In this document: piece by piece, positions 25,699 to 33,599 of the stretch
Position numbering within the stretch: position 1 is the first letter of the stretch
How the letters are laid out: each line of letters starts with the position of its first letter
The notes under the pieces: generated by a model
What the model saw: only the letters and a program-made list of their open reading frames with translations
Databases searched by the model: none
What the model was told of the DNA's origin: nothing
From: Turneriella parva DSM 21527
GTDB lineage: Bacteria; Spirochaetota; Leptospiria; Turneriellales; Turneriellaceae
Direction of reading: 5' to 3'
DNA: 64,000 nt
Assembly (NCBI RefSeq): GCF_000266885.1
Contig: NC_018020.1
Coordinates: forward strand, 4,320,016 to 4,384,015
Program-made: the position numbers and the translations under genes

Positions 25699-26393
25699 AC
25701 CGGCAGAGAAAACATATCGCGATCGTCGAAGACGATGACTCGATTCGCGAACTACTCGCAGAAAATCTCAAACGCGCAGGCTATCAGGTTTCGGCGTTCT
25801 TTACCGCCGAGCAGTTTGAACGTAAGGCTGATGCCGGTTATAATCTGTTGCTGCTCGATATCATGCTACCGGGAAAAAACGGCCTCGCGCTGCTGAAAGA
25901 CTTGCGTGCCTCGAACCATATGTTGCCGGTAATTCTGTTGACCGCTTCGGAGCAAGAAGCCCATACCGATCAGGCTTTTGCGTCGGGAGCTATCGACTAC
26001 ATTATCAAACCCTTTAATCTGAACCACCTGTTACTCAAAATTGAAAATCTGTTTGAACAGCTGCGCCAGGCTGACAGCGGCAATACTCAATCAGATTTTC
26101 AGATCGGCGCCGGGCGTTTCGACCCACAGCTGAATATGGTCGTGCGCGACAAGAAGGAGCACAAGCTGACTCCTTCTGAAACAGCAACTTTGCTCTATTT
26201 CGTGGAAAATCCCAACCGGATTGTTTCACGTGAAGAATTGCAGGCCGCGATATCGGCGACCACAAAGAATCTGACGTCGCGCAATCTGGATAACTACGTG
26301 TTGAAGTTTCGTAAGCTATTTGAGCCCGAGCCAAAAGAACCTGTCTTCTTTATTACTATACCACGCAAAGGATACGCGCTGAAGCGCGGATAG
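25695..26393 (+). CDS. hemR: OmpR/PhoB-type response regulator HemR
   Basis: A 232-aa regulator. Its receiver domain (1-120) has acidic residues in IVEDDDSIREL, phospho-acceptor D55 in LLLLDIMLPGKNG and K105 in DYIIKPFNLN. The winged-helix DNA-binding domain (about 130-230) has the recognition region SREELQAAISATTKNLTSRNLDNYVLKFRK shape typical of OmpR proteins and ends in TIPRKGYAL. It should bind the TGACA-N6-TGACA repeat upstream of hemA, giving feedback control of its own operon. Its start overlaps the kinase stop; hemE follows after 2 bp. Confidence 0.9.
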   Translation: MNRQRKHIAIVEDDDSIRELLAENLKRAGYQVSAFFTAEQFERKADAGYNLLLLDIMLPGKNGLALLKDLRASNHMLPVILLTASEQEAHTDQAFASGAIDYIIKPFNLNHLLLKIENLFEQLRQADSGNTQSDFQIGAGRFDPQLNMVVRDKKEHKLTPSETATLLYFVENPNRIVSREELQAAISATTKNLTSRNLDNYVLKFRKLFEPEPKEPVFFITIPRKGYALKRG

Positions 26394-26395
26394 CT

Positions 26396-27427
26396 ATGGA
26401 AAAACACAGCAACAGATTCGATGCCGCGCTGCGCGGCGAAAAAACTGATCGTACGCCGATTTGGTTCATGCGCCAGGCGGGGAGGTACCTGCCAGAATAC
26501 CGGGAAGTGCGTAAAAAATTGAGCTTCGACGAGATGTTGGCGGACGCCGATGTCGCAACGGAAATCACACTGCAACCGATCAGGCGGTTTGATCTTGATG
26601 CGGCAGTGATTTTTGCCGACATCATGACGATTTTGAACGGACTTGAAATTCCGTTCAACTTCGCGTCCGGCGGGCCAGCGCTGGAATTCCATAGCAGCGA
26701 CGAGCCCGACAGATCGAAGCTGGACGCGAAGCGGCTTCTGGCAAACCGAAACAAATTTGAGCCCTTTCTCAAGGCAATTCGTCAGGTGCGCTCAGCTTTA
26801 CCTCAGGAGAAATCAGTCATTGGGTTTGCGGCATCGCCTTTCACCCTGCTCAGCTACCTGCTCGAAGGTACAACGTCAAAAACGCACAACAAGACCAGAG
26901 CCTATATGCTCACCCATGCTGCGGAATTCCATAGCATGATGAGTGCAGTGGCCGATTGTACGATCGAGTACCTCAAGCTACAGGTGGATTCAGGTGCCTC
27001 GGCAGTGCAACTCTTTGAATCATGGGGAGACGTTCTCTCGCCTGAGACCTATGAGATGAAGATTCTTCCGCATGTCGAAAGAATCGTAAACGCAATATCT
27101 CCTCATGCTCCGGTTATTCTCTACGACAAAGGGGCCTCTCTGCATATCGACGTGCTCAGACCATTTGCACGGCGAACCAATGCAATGCTATCTGTCGACT
27201 GGCGAATCAATATCGCAAGCCTTTCTGACATCCGCGTTCAGGGTAATCTAGACCCGGCGGCACTCGAGGGGTCAGCGGAATCGGTGCGCCTGGAAACGAG
27301 CAGAATTTTGCACGCGCGGTCGGGAATTGCAGGTCACGTCTTCAATCTGGGCCACGGAATCACTCCGCAGGCCAATCTTGCTTGCGTTGAGGCGATGGTC
27401 GAAACAGTTCAGAATTTCAGAACGTAG
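26396..27427 (+). CDS. hemE: uroporphyrinogen decarboxylase
   Basis: A 343-aa cytoplasmic enzyme that removes four carboxyl groups from uroporphyrinogen III to give coproporphyrinogen III. The N-terminal signature TPIWFMRQAGRYLPEYR (residues about 21-37) holds the substrate-binding Arg residues. AAVIFADIMTI (near 65) holds the catalytic Asp, and GFAASPFTLLSYLLEG and the C-terminal FNLGHGI are also present. It is the last recognisable haem gene of this operon; the later steps (hemN, hemG or hemF) that follow in Leptospira are absent from the window. A short hairpin, GCTACG-N6-CGTAGC (27438-27455), lies just after the stop. Confidence 0.94.
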   Translation: MEKHSNRFDAALRGEKTDRTPIWFMRQAGRYLPEYREVRKKLSFDEMLADADVATEITLQPIRRFDLDAAVIFADIMTILNGLEIPFNFASGGPALEFHSSDEPDRSKLDAKRLLANRNKFEPFLKAIRQVRSALPQEKSVIGFAASPFTLLSYLLEGTTSKTHNKTRAYMLTHAAEFHSMMSAVADCTIEYLKLQVDSGASAVQLFESWGDVLSPETYEMKILPHVERIVNAISPHAPVILYDKGASLHIDVLRPFARRTNAMLSVDWRINIASLSDIRVQGNLDPAALEGSAESVRLETSRILHARSGIAGHVFNLGHGITPQANLACVEAMVETVQNFRT

Positions 27428-27537
27428 TTGAATGCTGGCTACGAAAATCCGTAGCTAACTTCTATTCGAATTGCTGACTTTTTTCAGTTGGGGTGAGAAA
27501 AATCCGAAGTTTTCTGGTATTTAATAGTTAGAAGACT

Positions 27538-28074
27538 ATGAAATGCCAAAGACAGCCTGATTTCTTGAAAAACAAGCCCACCCCCATAAACGACATATGG
27601 GAAGTTCACCTCAGTCCCAGAATCTGGCGACGCCTGGTTCACTTGGCTACGGCCCGCGGCTGCACCTATTCGACGATCAGCCGCTTCTGTGTCTTTCGTC
27701 TGGCCGAACCGGAGCGCCTTCGGAACACGGCTTTATTTCGCAGGCTAATGCCTCAAATACGCGGGGATATGGCAGTTTCTAAGAGTCGCCACCGGCATAT
27801 GATCTGTCTTTATGGTGAGGATGTAGTCCTATTACGCTTGGCTGCGATGCGCTTAAACATGACGGTATCAGCCTTTATTCGGCTGGCCCTTTGGTTATAC
27901 CTGCCAAGATTAGCTATGGAAAACCGCAGCAAACGATTTATCGGCCCACTGATACTTTTCCAACTTGGCACCAAGCGCTGGATGTCTGTCCCCTACGCTG
28001 CACTGAACCATGAGCACAATCCGGCACTCAGGCGTTTTGCCTTCGCTTCGTTTCCTCCCTGGTTCTGGTGGTAG
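27538..28074 (+). CDS. orphan protein with two possible ribbon-helix-helix segments
   Basis: A 178-aa protein I cannot assign firmly. It contains two similar pieces with helix-turn-helix or ribbon-helix-helix-like character: VHLSPRIWRRLVHLATARG-CTYSTISRF (about 23-51) and MICLYGEDVVLLRLAAMRLNMTVSAFIRLAL (about 87-117). Both are followed by Leu/Trp-rich stretches. The pattern reminds me of a Leptospira paralogous family (DUF1564-like), but I cannot check this. Its 110-bp leader is AT-rich compared with the haem operon, and TATTTAATA upstream could be a -10. Position 27911 onward (TAGCTATGGAAAA) repeats the start region of hemE. It may be an acquired gene inserted between hemE and rlmD. Confidence 0.55.
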   Translation: MKCQRQPDFLKNKPTPINDIWEVHLSPRIWRRLVHLATARGCTYSTISRFCVFRLAEPERLRNTALFRRLMPQIRGDMAVSKSRHRHMICLYGEDVVLLRLAAMRLNMTVSAFIRLALWLYLPRLAMENRSKRFIGPLILFQLGTKRWMSVPYAALNHEHNPALRRFAFASFPPWFWW

Positions 28075-28076
28075 GT

Positions 28077-29411
28077 CTAGCCCTGCTTCTCCAGGTACGT
28101 AACCGTTTCATAATGGTGCGTCCACGGAAAGAAATCGAAAGCCTGCATTTCGCGAATCGAATAGCCAGCCGAGGCAAAGATTGCAAGATCGCGAGCCATC
28201 GTTGCCGCGTCGCATGATGAATAGATGATCGGGCCACTAAAATTTTGTAAGGCTTTCGCACGCAATTTCTCCCACATTTCAGGGTGAAGTCCCGCACGAG
28301 GCGGATTGATGAGCAGAATCTGCGGATTAAAAATTAGAATTTCTTCCTGAATAGCTTCAGAAACTCGTTGCGGCAGAAACAAATCAACTGTTCTATAGTG
28401 GTTGATGAATGCAGATTCGATATCTGTACCTTTTTCTGAAAACCTGACCTTCTCGACCTGGTCTTTGGTCAGAATATCGAGGGCGAGAACCTGCATCGGC
28501 CGCACCAGCGACTGCATTCGCGAAATGAATCCGAAACCAGAGAATAATTCCAGTACACGAGGTGAGTTGATCGCTGCCTTCTCGAAAAACGCGCTGATCG
28601 TCGACAGCCAGAATGGTATGGCCCGCAGATTGGCCTGAAAAAAATTCGTCACAGGAAAATCGATATCGATCTTTCGTGTTTCTGGCCATTGAATTGAATA
28701 TCGGGCAGAGACACGTTGCTCTTCTTTCGAATTCAGCACCGTAAAAACGGCATTTCCGTCCGTATTCTGGCGAATGCGGGCAGCCCGCACCTCAACAGGA
28801 AACGCGGGAAAACTCTGCCTCAGGGGTTTTTCATCGAAAATAAGGCAACCATGCTCGGGAAACGCCCGTGTTCTGTACGACATCGGCTCGTAGAAACCGT
28901 AGGTGCCGAATTTGTTGATATGTACCTGCACATGATTCCGGTAGTGCACCCTCGCCTCTTTAGGCAGGCTACGGAAATCCATAGCTGGTACCTCTACCTT
29001 ATTGCGCGCAAGCTGCGCCCTCAGCCATTCTTGCTTGTAAACAAGCGTCTGTTGATAACTCATATGCTGCATACGACAGCCACCACAGCGCAGATAGTTG
29101 TCACATTCTGGCTTCGCGCGATCGGCGGCAAGATTTCGTAGAGCCCAGGTCTCATGTGCAAAATCGCCCGATATATCAACAGGCAGCTCATCGCGCCAGG
29201 CCAGAATGCCGTGCGCTACCTTTGATTTTACCTTGGCTATGCGCGCGATAAACCGTTCGCCCGGCAAGACACCCCAAATGAAGAACACATGGGGCTTGAA
29301 TTTTTCTTTTTCGCTGTCATCAGCGAAATAGGATAAGCCGAGCCCCTCTGCTACAAAGTGCCGGCATTCGAGTTCGACGAAAGCACCCGGCTTTAATTTA
29401 CGAATATTCAT
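28077..29411 (-). CDS. rlmD: 23S rRNA (uracil-5-)-methyltransferase, RlmD/RumA type
   Basis: A 444-aa SAM-dependent RNA methyltransferase of the TrmA/RlmC/RlmD family. It has an N-terminal TRAM-like domain (1-75) and a 4Fe-4S site with C103, C109 and C112 in CDNYLRCGGC plus C188. The methyltransferase core carries FFQANL (near 265), LELFSGFGF (SAM motif I) and INPPRAGL. The catalytic Cys is in IYSSCDAATMARDL near 405. It makes 5-methyluridine in rRNA; which position cannot be read from sequence alone. It is downstream of purH with a 26-bp palindrome between them and is convergent with the orphan gene. Confidence 0.87.
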   Translation of the reverse strand: MNIRKLKPGAFVELECRHFVAEGLGLSYFADDSEKEKFKPHVFFIWGVLPGERFIARIAKVKSKVAHGILAWRDELPVDISGDFAHETWALRNLAADRAKPECDNYLRCGGCRMQHMSYQQTLVYKQEWLRAQLARNKVEVPAMDFRSLPKEARVHYRNHVQVHINKFGTYGFYEPMSYRTRAFPEHGCLIFDEKPLRQSFPAFPVEVRAARIRQNTDGNAVFTVLNSKEEQRVSARYSIQWPETRKIDIDFPVTNFFQANLRAIPFWLSTISAFFEKAAINSPRVLELFSGFGFISRMQSLVRPMQVLALDILTKDQVEKVRFSEKGTDIESAFINHYRTVDLFLPQRVSEAIQEEILIFNPQILLINPPRAGLHPEMWEKLRAKALQNFSGPIIYSSCDAATMARDLAIFASAGYSIREMQAFDFFPWTHHYETVTYLEKQG

Positions 29412-29424
29412 TGAATTCTACAGC

Positions 29425-29450
29425 GGTAGCTATGGAATTCCATAGCTACC
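29425..29450. repeat. perfect 26-bp palindrome between purH and rlmD
   Basis: The half-site GGTAGCTATGGAA (29425-29437) is followed directly by its exact reverse complement to 29450, centred on an EcoRI site. As RNA it can form an 11-bp stem with a 4-nt loop. It begins 7 nt after the purH stop on the - strand and is 14 nt from the rlmD start. No T-run follows on either strand, so it is not a standard terminator. It could be an operator, a translation-blocking hairpin or a transcript stabiliser. Confidence 0.85.
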
Positions 29451-29456
29451 CAAGGC

Positions 29457-31007
29457 TCAGTGCCTGAAATGCCGCATACCCGAAAACAGCAGAACCATGC
29501 CATGCTCATCGGCCGCCGCGATACTTTCTGCGTCTTTTATCGAGCCGCCCGGCTGTACAATGGCACGCACGCCCATTTTCGCACAGGTATCGACACTATC
29601 ACGAAATGGAAAGAACGCCTCAGACGCCATCACCGAGCCTTTCAGCGACAGCTTCGCATCGGCCGCCTTGATTTCTGCAATGCGTATGCTGTCGATGCGG
29701 CTCATCTGCCCGGCGCCAATCGCGAGGCTGCGACCGCCTGAAGCAAACACGACCGAATTCGATTTAACAAATTTTGCAACGCGCGACGCGAACGCCAGAT
29801 CTTTCATCGTCTGCGCGTCTGCCGGTGCTTTCGAGACGAGTTTGATGTCCGATTCATTCCAGAGCGGCAGGTCCTGGTCCTGAAGCAGATAGCCGCCGGC
29901 CCCTGGCACCGAGCGCAGGTCTTTGGTTTTGGCAGCTTCGAGCCGCGCAAAATCCACCGTGATGAGCCGCAGATTCTTCTTCGCGGCGAGAATTTCGAAA
30001 GAGCCTTCGGCAAATTCAGGAGCAATAATCAGCTCAAAGAAATGCGGAGCTAATTTTTCCGCGGCAGCTTTTTCCAGAGGTCGGTTAAACACCACAATAC
30101 CACCAAAAAAACTTACCGGGTCTGCATCCATCGCGTACTGCAGAATCTGCGCCTGGTCATCACCTGTCGCGACACCGCATGGGTTCGTGTGCTTAAATAT
30201 CGCACAGACCGGCTCTGCGAAATCGGCGGCGAGCCTGATTGCAATATCAAGATCGAGAATGTTATTGAATGACAGTTCTTTGCCGGCCAGCTGTTTCCAC
30301 GGTACGTCTTTGCCCACTTCGACAAGATACGACGCCTTTTGGTGAGGATTTTCCCCGTATCGAAGGCCTTGTTTCTCGACAAGACTCAGGCGCATTGCCT
30401 GTGAGCCATTTTTCTCTTCGAGGTATGCCGCAATTGCTGAGTCATAGGCGGCAGTTCGGCGGTACGCTGCGAGGCGCAGCTTCTCGCGCAGCGCGAGGGT
30501 TGTTGCGCCCTGATGCTGATCGAGCTCAGCCGTGACTTCGGCGTACTGGTCTGCCGACACGACAATCGCGACAGACGCAGCATTTTTTGCAGCCGATCTC
30601 ACCATCGCCGGGCCGCCGATGTCGATGTTCTCGACGGCCTCTTCGAAGCTGGTATCGGCTTTGGCGGTCACCGCCTCAAAAGGATACAGGTTAATGACCA
30701 CCAGGTCAAAAAGTTTAATGTCGTGTTGGCGTGCCGCCTCGAGATGCGATTGCAGATCGCGGCGCGCGAGAAATCCCCCATGGACTTTCGGGTGCAGCGT
30801 CTTAACCCGGCCATCCATCATTTCGGGAAAGCCGGTGTAATCTTCGACGGCAACCGCCTTGATACCCTGGTCGCGAAGAAACTTGAGGGTACCGCCTGTC
30901 GAATAGATCTCGACGCCGAGCGCATCGAGTTTTGCGGCAAATTCTTTGAGGCTGGTTTTGTCTGAAACAGAAACCAGCGCTCGCCGCAGGGGGACTAAAT
31001 TATTCAT
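29457..31007 (-). CDS. purH: bifunctional AICAR transformylase / IMP cyclohydrolase
   Basis: A 516-aa cytoplasmic enzyme for the last two steps of purine synthesis (AICAR to FAICAR to IMP). The N-terminal cyclohydrolase domain (1 to about 195) has SVSDKTSL, STGGTLKFL and DGRVKTLHPKVHGG. The C-terminal transformylase domain has FKHTNPCG (near 270), which holds the catalytic Lys-His, and FFPFRDSVD and QPGGSIKD near the end. The length is normal. It lies between dapF upstream and rlmD downstream on the - strand, separated from each by hairpin-forming sequence. Confidence 0.96.
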   Translation of the reverse strand: MNNLVPLRRALVSVSDKTSLKEFAAKLDALGVEIYSTGGTLKFLRDQGIKAVAVEDYTGFPEMMDGRVKTLHPKVHGGFLARRDLQSHLEAARQHDIKLFDLVVINLYPFEAVTAKADTSFEEAVENIDIGGPAMVRSAAKNAASVAIVVSADQYAEVTAELDQHQGATTLALREKLRLAAYRRTAAYDSAIAAYLEEKNGSQAMRLSLVEKQGLRYGENPHQKASYLVEVGKDVPWKQLAGKELSFNNILDLDIAIRLAADFAEPVCAIFKHTNPCGVATGDDQAQILQYAMDADPVSFFGGIVVFNRPLEKAAAEKLAPHFFELIIAPEFAEGSFEILAAKKNLRLITVDFARLEAAKTKDLRSVPGAGGYLLQDQDLPLWNESDIKLVSKAPADAQTMKDLAFASRVAKFVKSNSVVFASGGRSLAIGAGQMSRIDSIRIAEIKAADAKLSLKGSVMASEAFFPFRDSVDTCAKMGVRAIVQPGGSIKDAESIAAADEHGMVLLFSGMRHFRH

Positions 31008-31015
31008 AGTGCGAA

Positions 31016-31049
31016 ATTTTTACCCATGGGGTTGCCCATGGATAAAAAT
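31016..31049. repeat. intercistronic hairpin between dapF and purH
   Basis: ATTTTTA and CCATGGG on one side pair with CCCATGG and TAAAAAT on the other, with one C.A mismatch and a GTTG loop. The 34-nt hairpin begins in the dapF stop codon and ends 9 nt before the purH start. On the - strand the T-run comes before the stem and the A-run after it, the reverse of a terminator, so control of purH translation or transcript stability is more likely. Confidence 0.7.
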
Positions 31050-31918
31050 CAAATGAGCAGCGTCTGGCCTTCAAAGACGTCTTTGCAAGGGCCAGTCATA
31101 TAAACATGGTTGTCTTTCTCTGACCAGTAGATCTCGAGAATGCCACCGCGCAGTTCGACTTTTGCCTTGCGCTTAATCTTACCAGAGAGTACACCCGCAA
31201 CGACAGCGGCGCACGCACCGGTACCCGAAGCAAGCGTCTCACCGACACCACGCTCCCAGACGCGCTGCTTGATATGGTCTTCATCGACCATTTGAATGAA
31301 ATGCACGTTCGTACGGTTGGGAAAAAGCGAATAGTTTTCAATCATCGGGCCGTACTTGCCGACCGGAAAATTATCCACATCTTCAACCCAGATCACGACG
31401 TGGGGGTTACCCATCGAAAGCGCCATGAACTCGAACGTGTTGTGGTCTTCGAGATAGATTTTTTCTTTCAGTACTTTTTTCTCTTCTTCGCCTGCAGCGC
31501 ACACCATGGGTATTTTCGCGCGCTCGAGAATCGGCTCGCCCATGTCGGCTTTGACACGGTAAACGCGGCCATCGCGCACCATCAATATGCACGGGATAAT
31601 GCCACGCATTGTCTGCACGTTGATCTCTTGCTTCTTCGTATTGCCACGATCGTAAAGGTATTTGCCGAGGCAGCGAATGGCATTACCGCACATCTCTGCT
31701 TCAGAACCATCGGGATTAAAAATGCGGATTTGAAAATCAGCTTCGTTCTTGTTGTCGGGCGCCATGATGAGCACCAGACCGTCTGCGCCTACACCATAAT
31801 GACGGTCGCAGAGCAAACGCGCTGCCCGCTGAGGATTCTTAGGGGAATCTTCTGTAAAAAGGTAATCGTTGCCAAGACCTTCAAGTTTAGCGAAACGTAA
31901 TGCTTTAGAACCACTCAT
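31049..31918 (-). CDS. dapF: diaminopimelate epimerase
   Basis: A 289-aa enzyme that converts LL- to meso-diaminopimelate for lysine and peptidoglycan. The family fold and motifs are clear: KLEGLGNDYLF at the start, FNPDGSEAEMCGNAIRC with catalytic C77, SMGNPHVVIW, and GVGETLASGTGACAA near 225-239. At the position of the second catalytic Cys (usual motif ACGTGAC) this protein has Ser (ASGTGAC), encoded TCG. A nearby C236 remains. Either the family tolerates Ser here or the mechanism differs. No frameshift is visible and the rest is intact. It is divergent from the sigma-like gene. Confidence 0.9.
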   Translation of the reverse strand: MSGSKALRFAKLEGLGNDYLFTEDSPKNPQRAARLLCDRHYGVGADGLVLIMAPDNKNEADFQIRIFNPDGSEAEMCGNAIRCLGKYLYDRGNTKKQEINVQTMRGIIPCILMVRDGRVYRVKADMGEPILERAKIPMVCAAGEEEKKVLKEKIYLEDHNTFEFMALSMGNPHVVIWVEDVDNFPVGKYGPMIENYSLFPNRTNVHFIQMVDEDHIKQRVWERGVGETLASGTGACAAVVAGVLSGKIKRKAKVELRGGILEIYWSEKDNHVYMTGPCKDVFEGQTLLI

Positions 31919-32007
31919 TCAAGCCCCTCGCGGCGTAAAATCTGATAAAAATTCTTGCAAATGCTTCAAACTTTCGCAGAATGCCGGTTATTCTATGACC
32001 AATTTTT

Positions 32008-32850
32008 ATGAACGAGACAGAGTTTCAAGCGCTATTTGACTCGTATCAGCAGGCGCTGCGCGCGAGTGCTGAAAATCCTATTCCGCCGAAACTGCATTTG
32101 ATGATCTACAACTATGCCCGTCTGCGCCACCAGCAAACCAGCGACGTTTCAGCCGATTTCTATCTATTCGTCTCGGGCAAACTGCATGGCATACTCGAGC
32201 GTTATGACCATCGCCGCCTGCCGTTCTACCAATATTTGGCCGCTGCGCTGAACTTCGAATTCAGCCACTTTTTGCGGCGCCGCAAGCTACCCCGCTCTCA
32301 ATCCGAATTATTGTCGGTTGAAGAACTCGCCAACCGCCGTGTCGAACTGCACCAGAGTGACACTCCCGTCGACGACGGCGTGGGTCATCTTTTTCGCAGC
32401 ATGCAGACGATGCCGCGCATCTATGCGAAACTCGCGCTGGCATACCCGCTATCCTATGCCGACCTCAAGCATCTGGTCAACCAGCGGCGCTCGAAAGACC
32501 CGGCTGAACGCTGGGGTTGTCTCAGGGCATACCGCAGCTTTTTGCGCTTTGCCGAAGAAAAGCGGCAGAGTTTTCTCGCCGAGCGCGAACGGCTGCTCAA
32601 GGTCATCATGAGGATAGATAAAGAAGCTTCGACCAGCTCGCCGGCTGAAACGGCACGCATTTTGAAGCGCAGGGCGAGTGCGCAGAAAAAGTTTTTTTCC
32701 ATGGACACCCGCATTCCTATACGCATCGTGGCGGAGGTCACCGGCGACTCGATTGCGACTGTTCAGCGGCAGCTGAAAAGTGCGGTACAGGCGCTGAAAA
32801 CGGCCTATTTCCGATGGGAAAAACAAAACTTGGTGAAAAGAGAGAGATAA
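32008..32850 (+). CDS. divergent sigma-70-like protein
   Basis: A 280-aa protein with no family I can name with certainty. Residues about 45-95 (DFYLFVSGKLHGILERYDHRRLPFYQYLAAAL) resemble region 2 of sigma-70 factors, including the aromatic/Arg core and following basic RRRK. Residues about 225-265 (RIPIRIVAEVTGDSIATVQRQLKSAVQALK) resemble a region 4 helix-turn-helix. A long helical middle replaces region 3. It may be an extracytoplasmic-function-type sigma factor or a protein derived from one. It is followed by a Lys-rich protein gene and slyD on the same strand, with gaps of 15 bp and less. Confidence 0.5.
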   Translation: MNETEFQALFDSYQQALRASAENPIPPKLHLMIYNYARLRHQQTSDVSADFYLFVSGKLHGILERYDHRRLPFYQYLAAALNFEFSHFLRRRKLPRSQSELLSVEELANRRVELHQSDTPVDDGVGHLFRSMQTMPRIYAKLALAYPLSYADLKHLVNQRRSKDPAERWGCLRAYRSFLRFAEEKRQSFLAERERLLKVIMRIDKEASTSSPAETARILKRRASAQKKFFSMDTRIPIRIVAEVTGDSIATVQRQLKSAVQALKTAYFRWEKQNLVKRER

Positions 32851-32865
32851 AACCAGCGAGGCATA

Positions 32866-33591
32866 TTGAAAGCTAAGCGCACCAGTAAAACAAAAACGCC
32901 TGCCCGCAGGTCAAAAACCCGCCTGTTACGCCCTAAGAAAGGGGCTTTGGCGGTAACGAAGGCCAAAAAGGCCGCACCGAAGAAGAAACTGAAGCCGGTT
33001 CAGGGTTCTGCGGCGGCGATGCTTGCCGCAAACCCGTCGGCGGCAGACATTCTACCCCCTCTGTCACCCTTCGCCGCGCTCGCCGACGAGCACAGTCTCG
33101 CTACTGCATGGGACATCATCGGCGACGAAGAATACCTGCTCGACGACGAAGTCTGGAACACTCTGTATAATCGCATAAAGCTTCAATTGCTGCAGGCTAG
33201 TTATTCGTTTCGCATCGAGACCGATGGCGATGCGATCAGCGCCTACGCCGTTACGCCGATGCCGGCATTTCGCGCCGACAATGAGCCCGGTTTCATGAAG
33301 ACCGGCAGCTTTACCCTGCTGCGCCCCGAACTGCCGGGTGTTGTATTCGACCTCAAGATCAGTGCCAATGACCAGGGCCTGATGCTCGACTGGCTGCTCA
33401 AACGAAACGAGCCGAGCTTCAACACCGGGCATATCGCACTCTACTGCGAAGGTGAACTCATAGAAGCCGTGAATCTGCAACAGGGCAGATGCCAGCTGAA
33501 TCTCACACGCGATGATTTGGGCGATGTGGTTTTTTATTTTCTCGATGCCGAAAGCGGCAAACAGGTCAAAATTCTCGAACTAAACGTGTGA
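32866..33591 (+). CDS. protein of unknown function with Lys-rich N-terminus
   Basis: A 241-aa protein from a TTG start (AGCGAGG lies upstream at 32853-32859). Residues 1-45 are basic and disordered (KRTSKTKTPARRSKTR and similar). Residues about 75-241 form a folded domain with many strands: ATAWDIIGDEEYLLDDEVW, YSFRIETDGDAISAYAVTP, GVVFDLKISANDQGLMLDWL, GEVIEAVNL-like and VVFYFLDAESGKQVKILELNV at the end. No motif is recognised. Basic tail plus beta domain could suggest nucleic-acid or membrane contact. It overlaps the GTG that precedes slyD by 4 bp, so it is cotranscribed with slyD. Confidence 0.65.
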   Translation: MKAKRTSKTKTPARRSKTRLLRPKKGALAVTKAKKAAPKKKLKPVQGSAAAMLAANPSAADILPPLSPFAALADEHSLATAWDIIGDEEYLLDDEVWNTLYNRIKLQLLQASYSFRIETDGDAISAYAVTPMPAFRADNEPGFMKTGSFTLLRPELPGVVFDLKISANDQGLMLDWLLKRNEPSFNTGHIALYCEGELIEAVNLQQGRCQLNLTRDDLGDVVFYFLDAESGKQVKILELNV

Positions 33592-33599
33592 GTGGGCAA

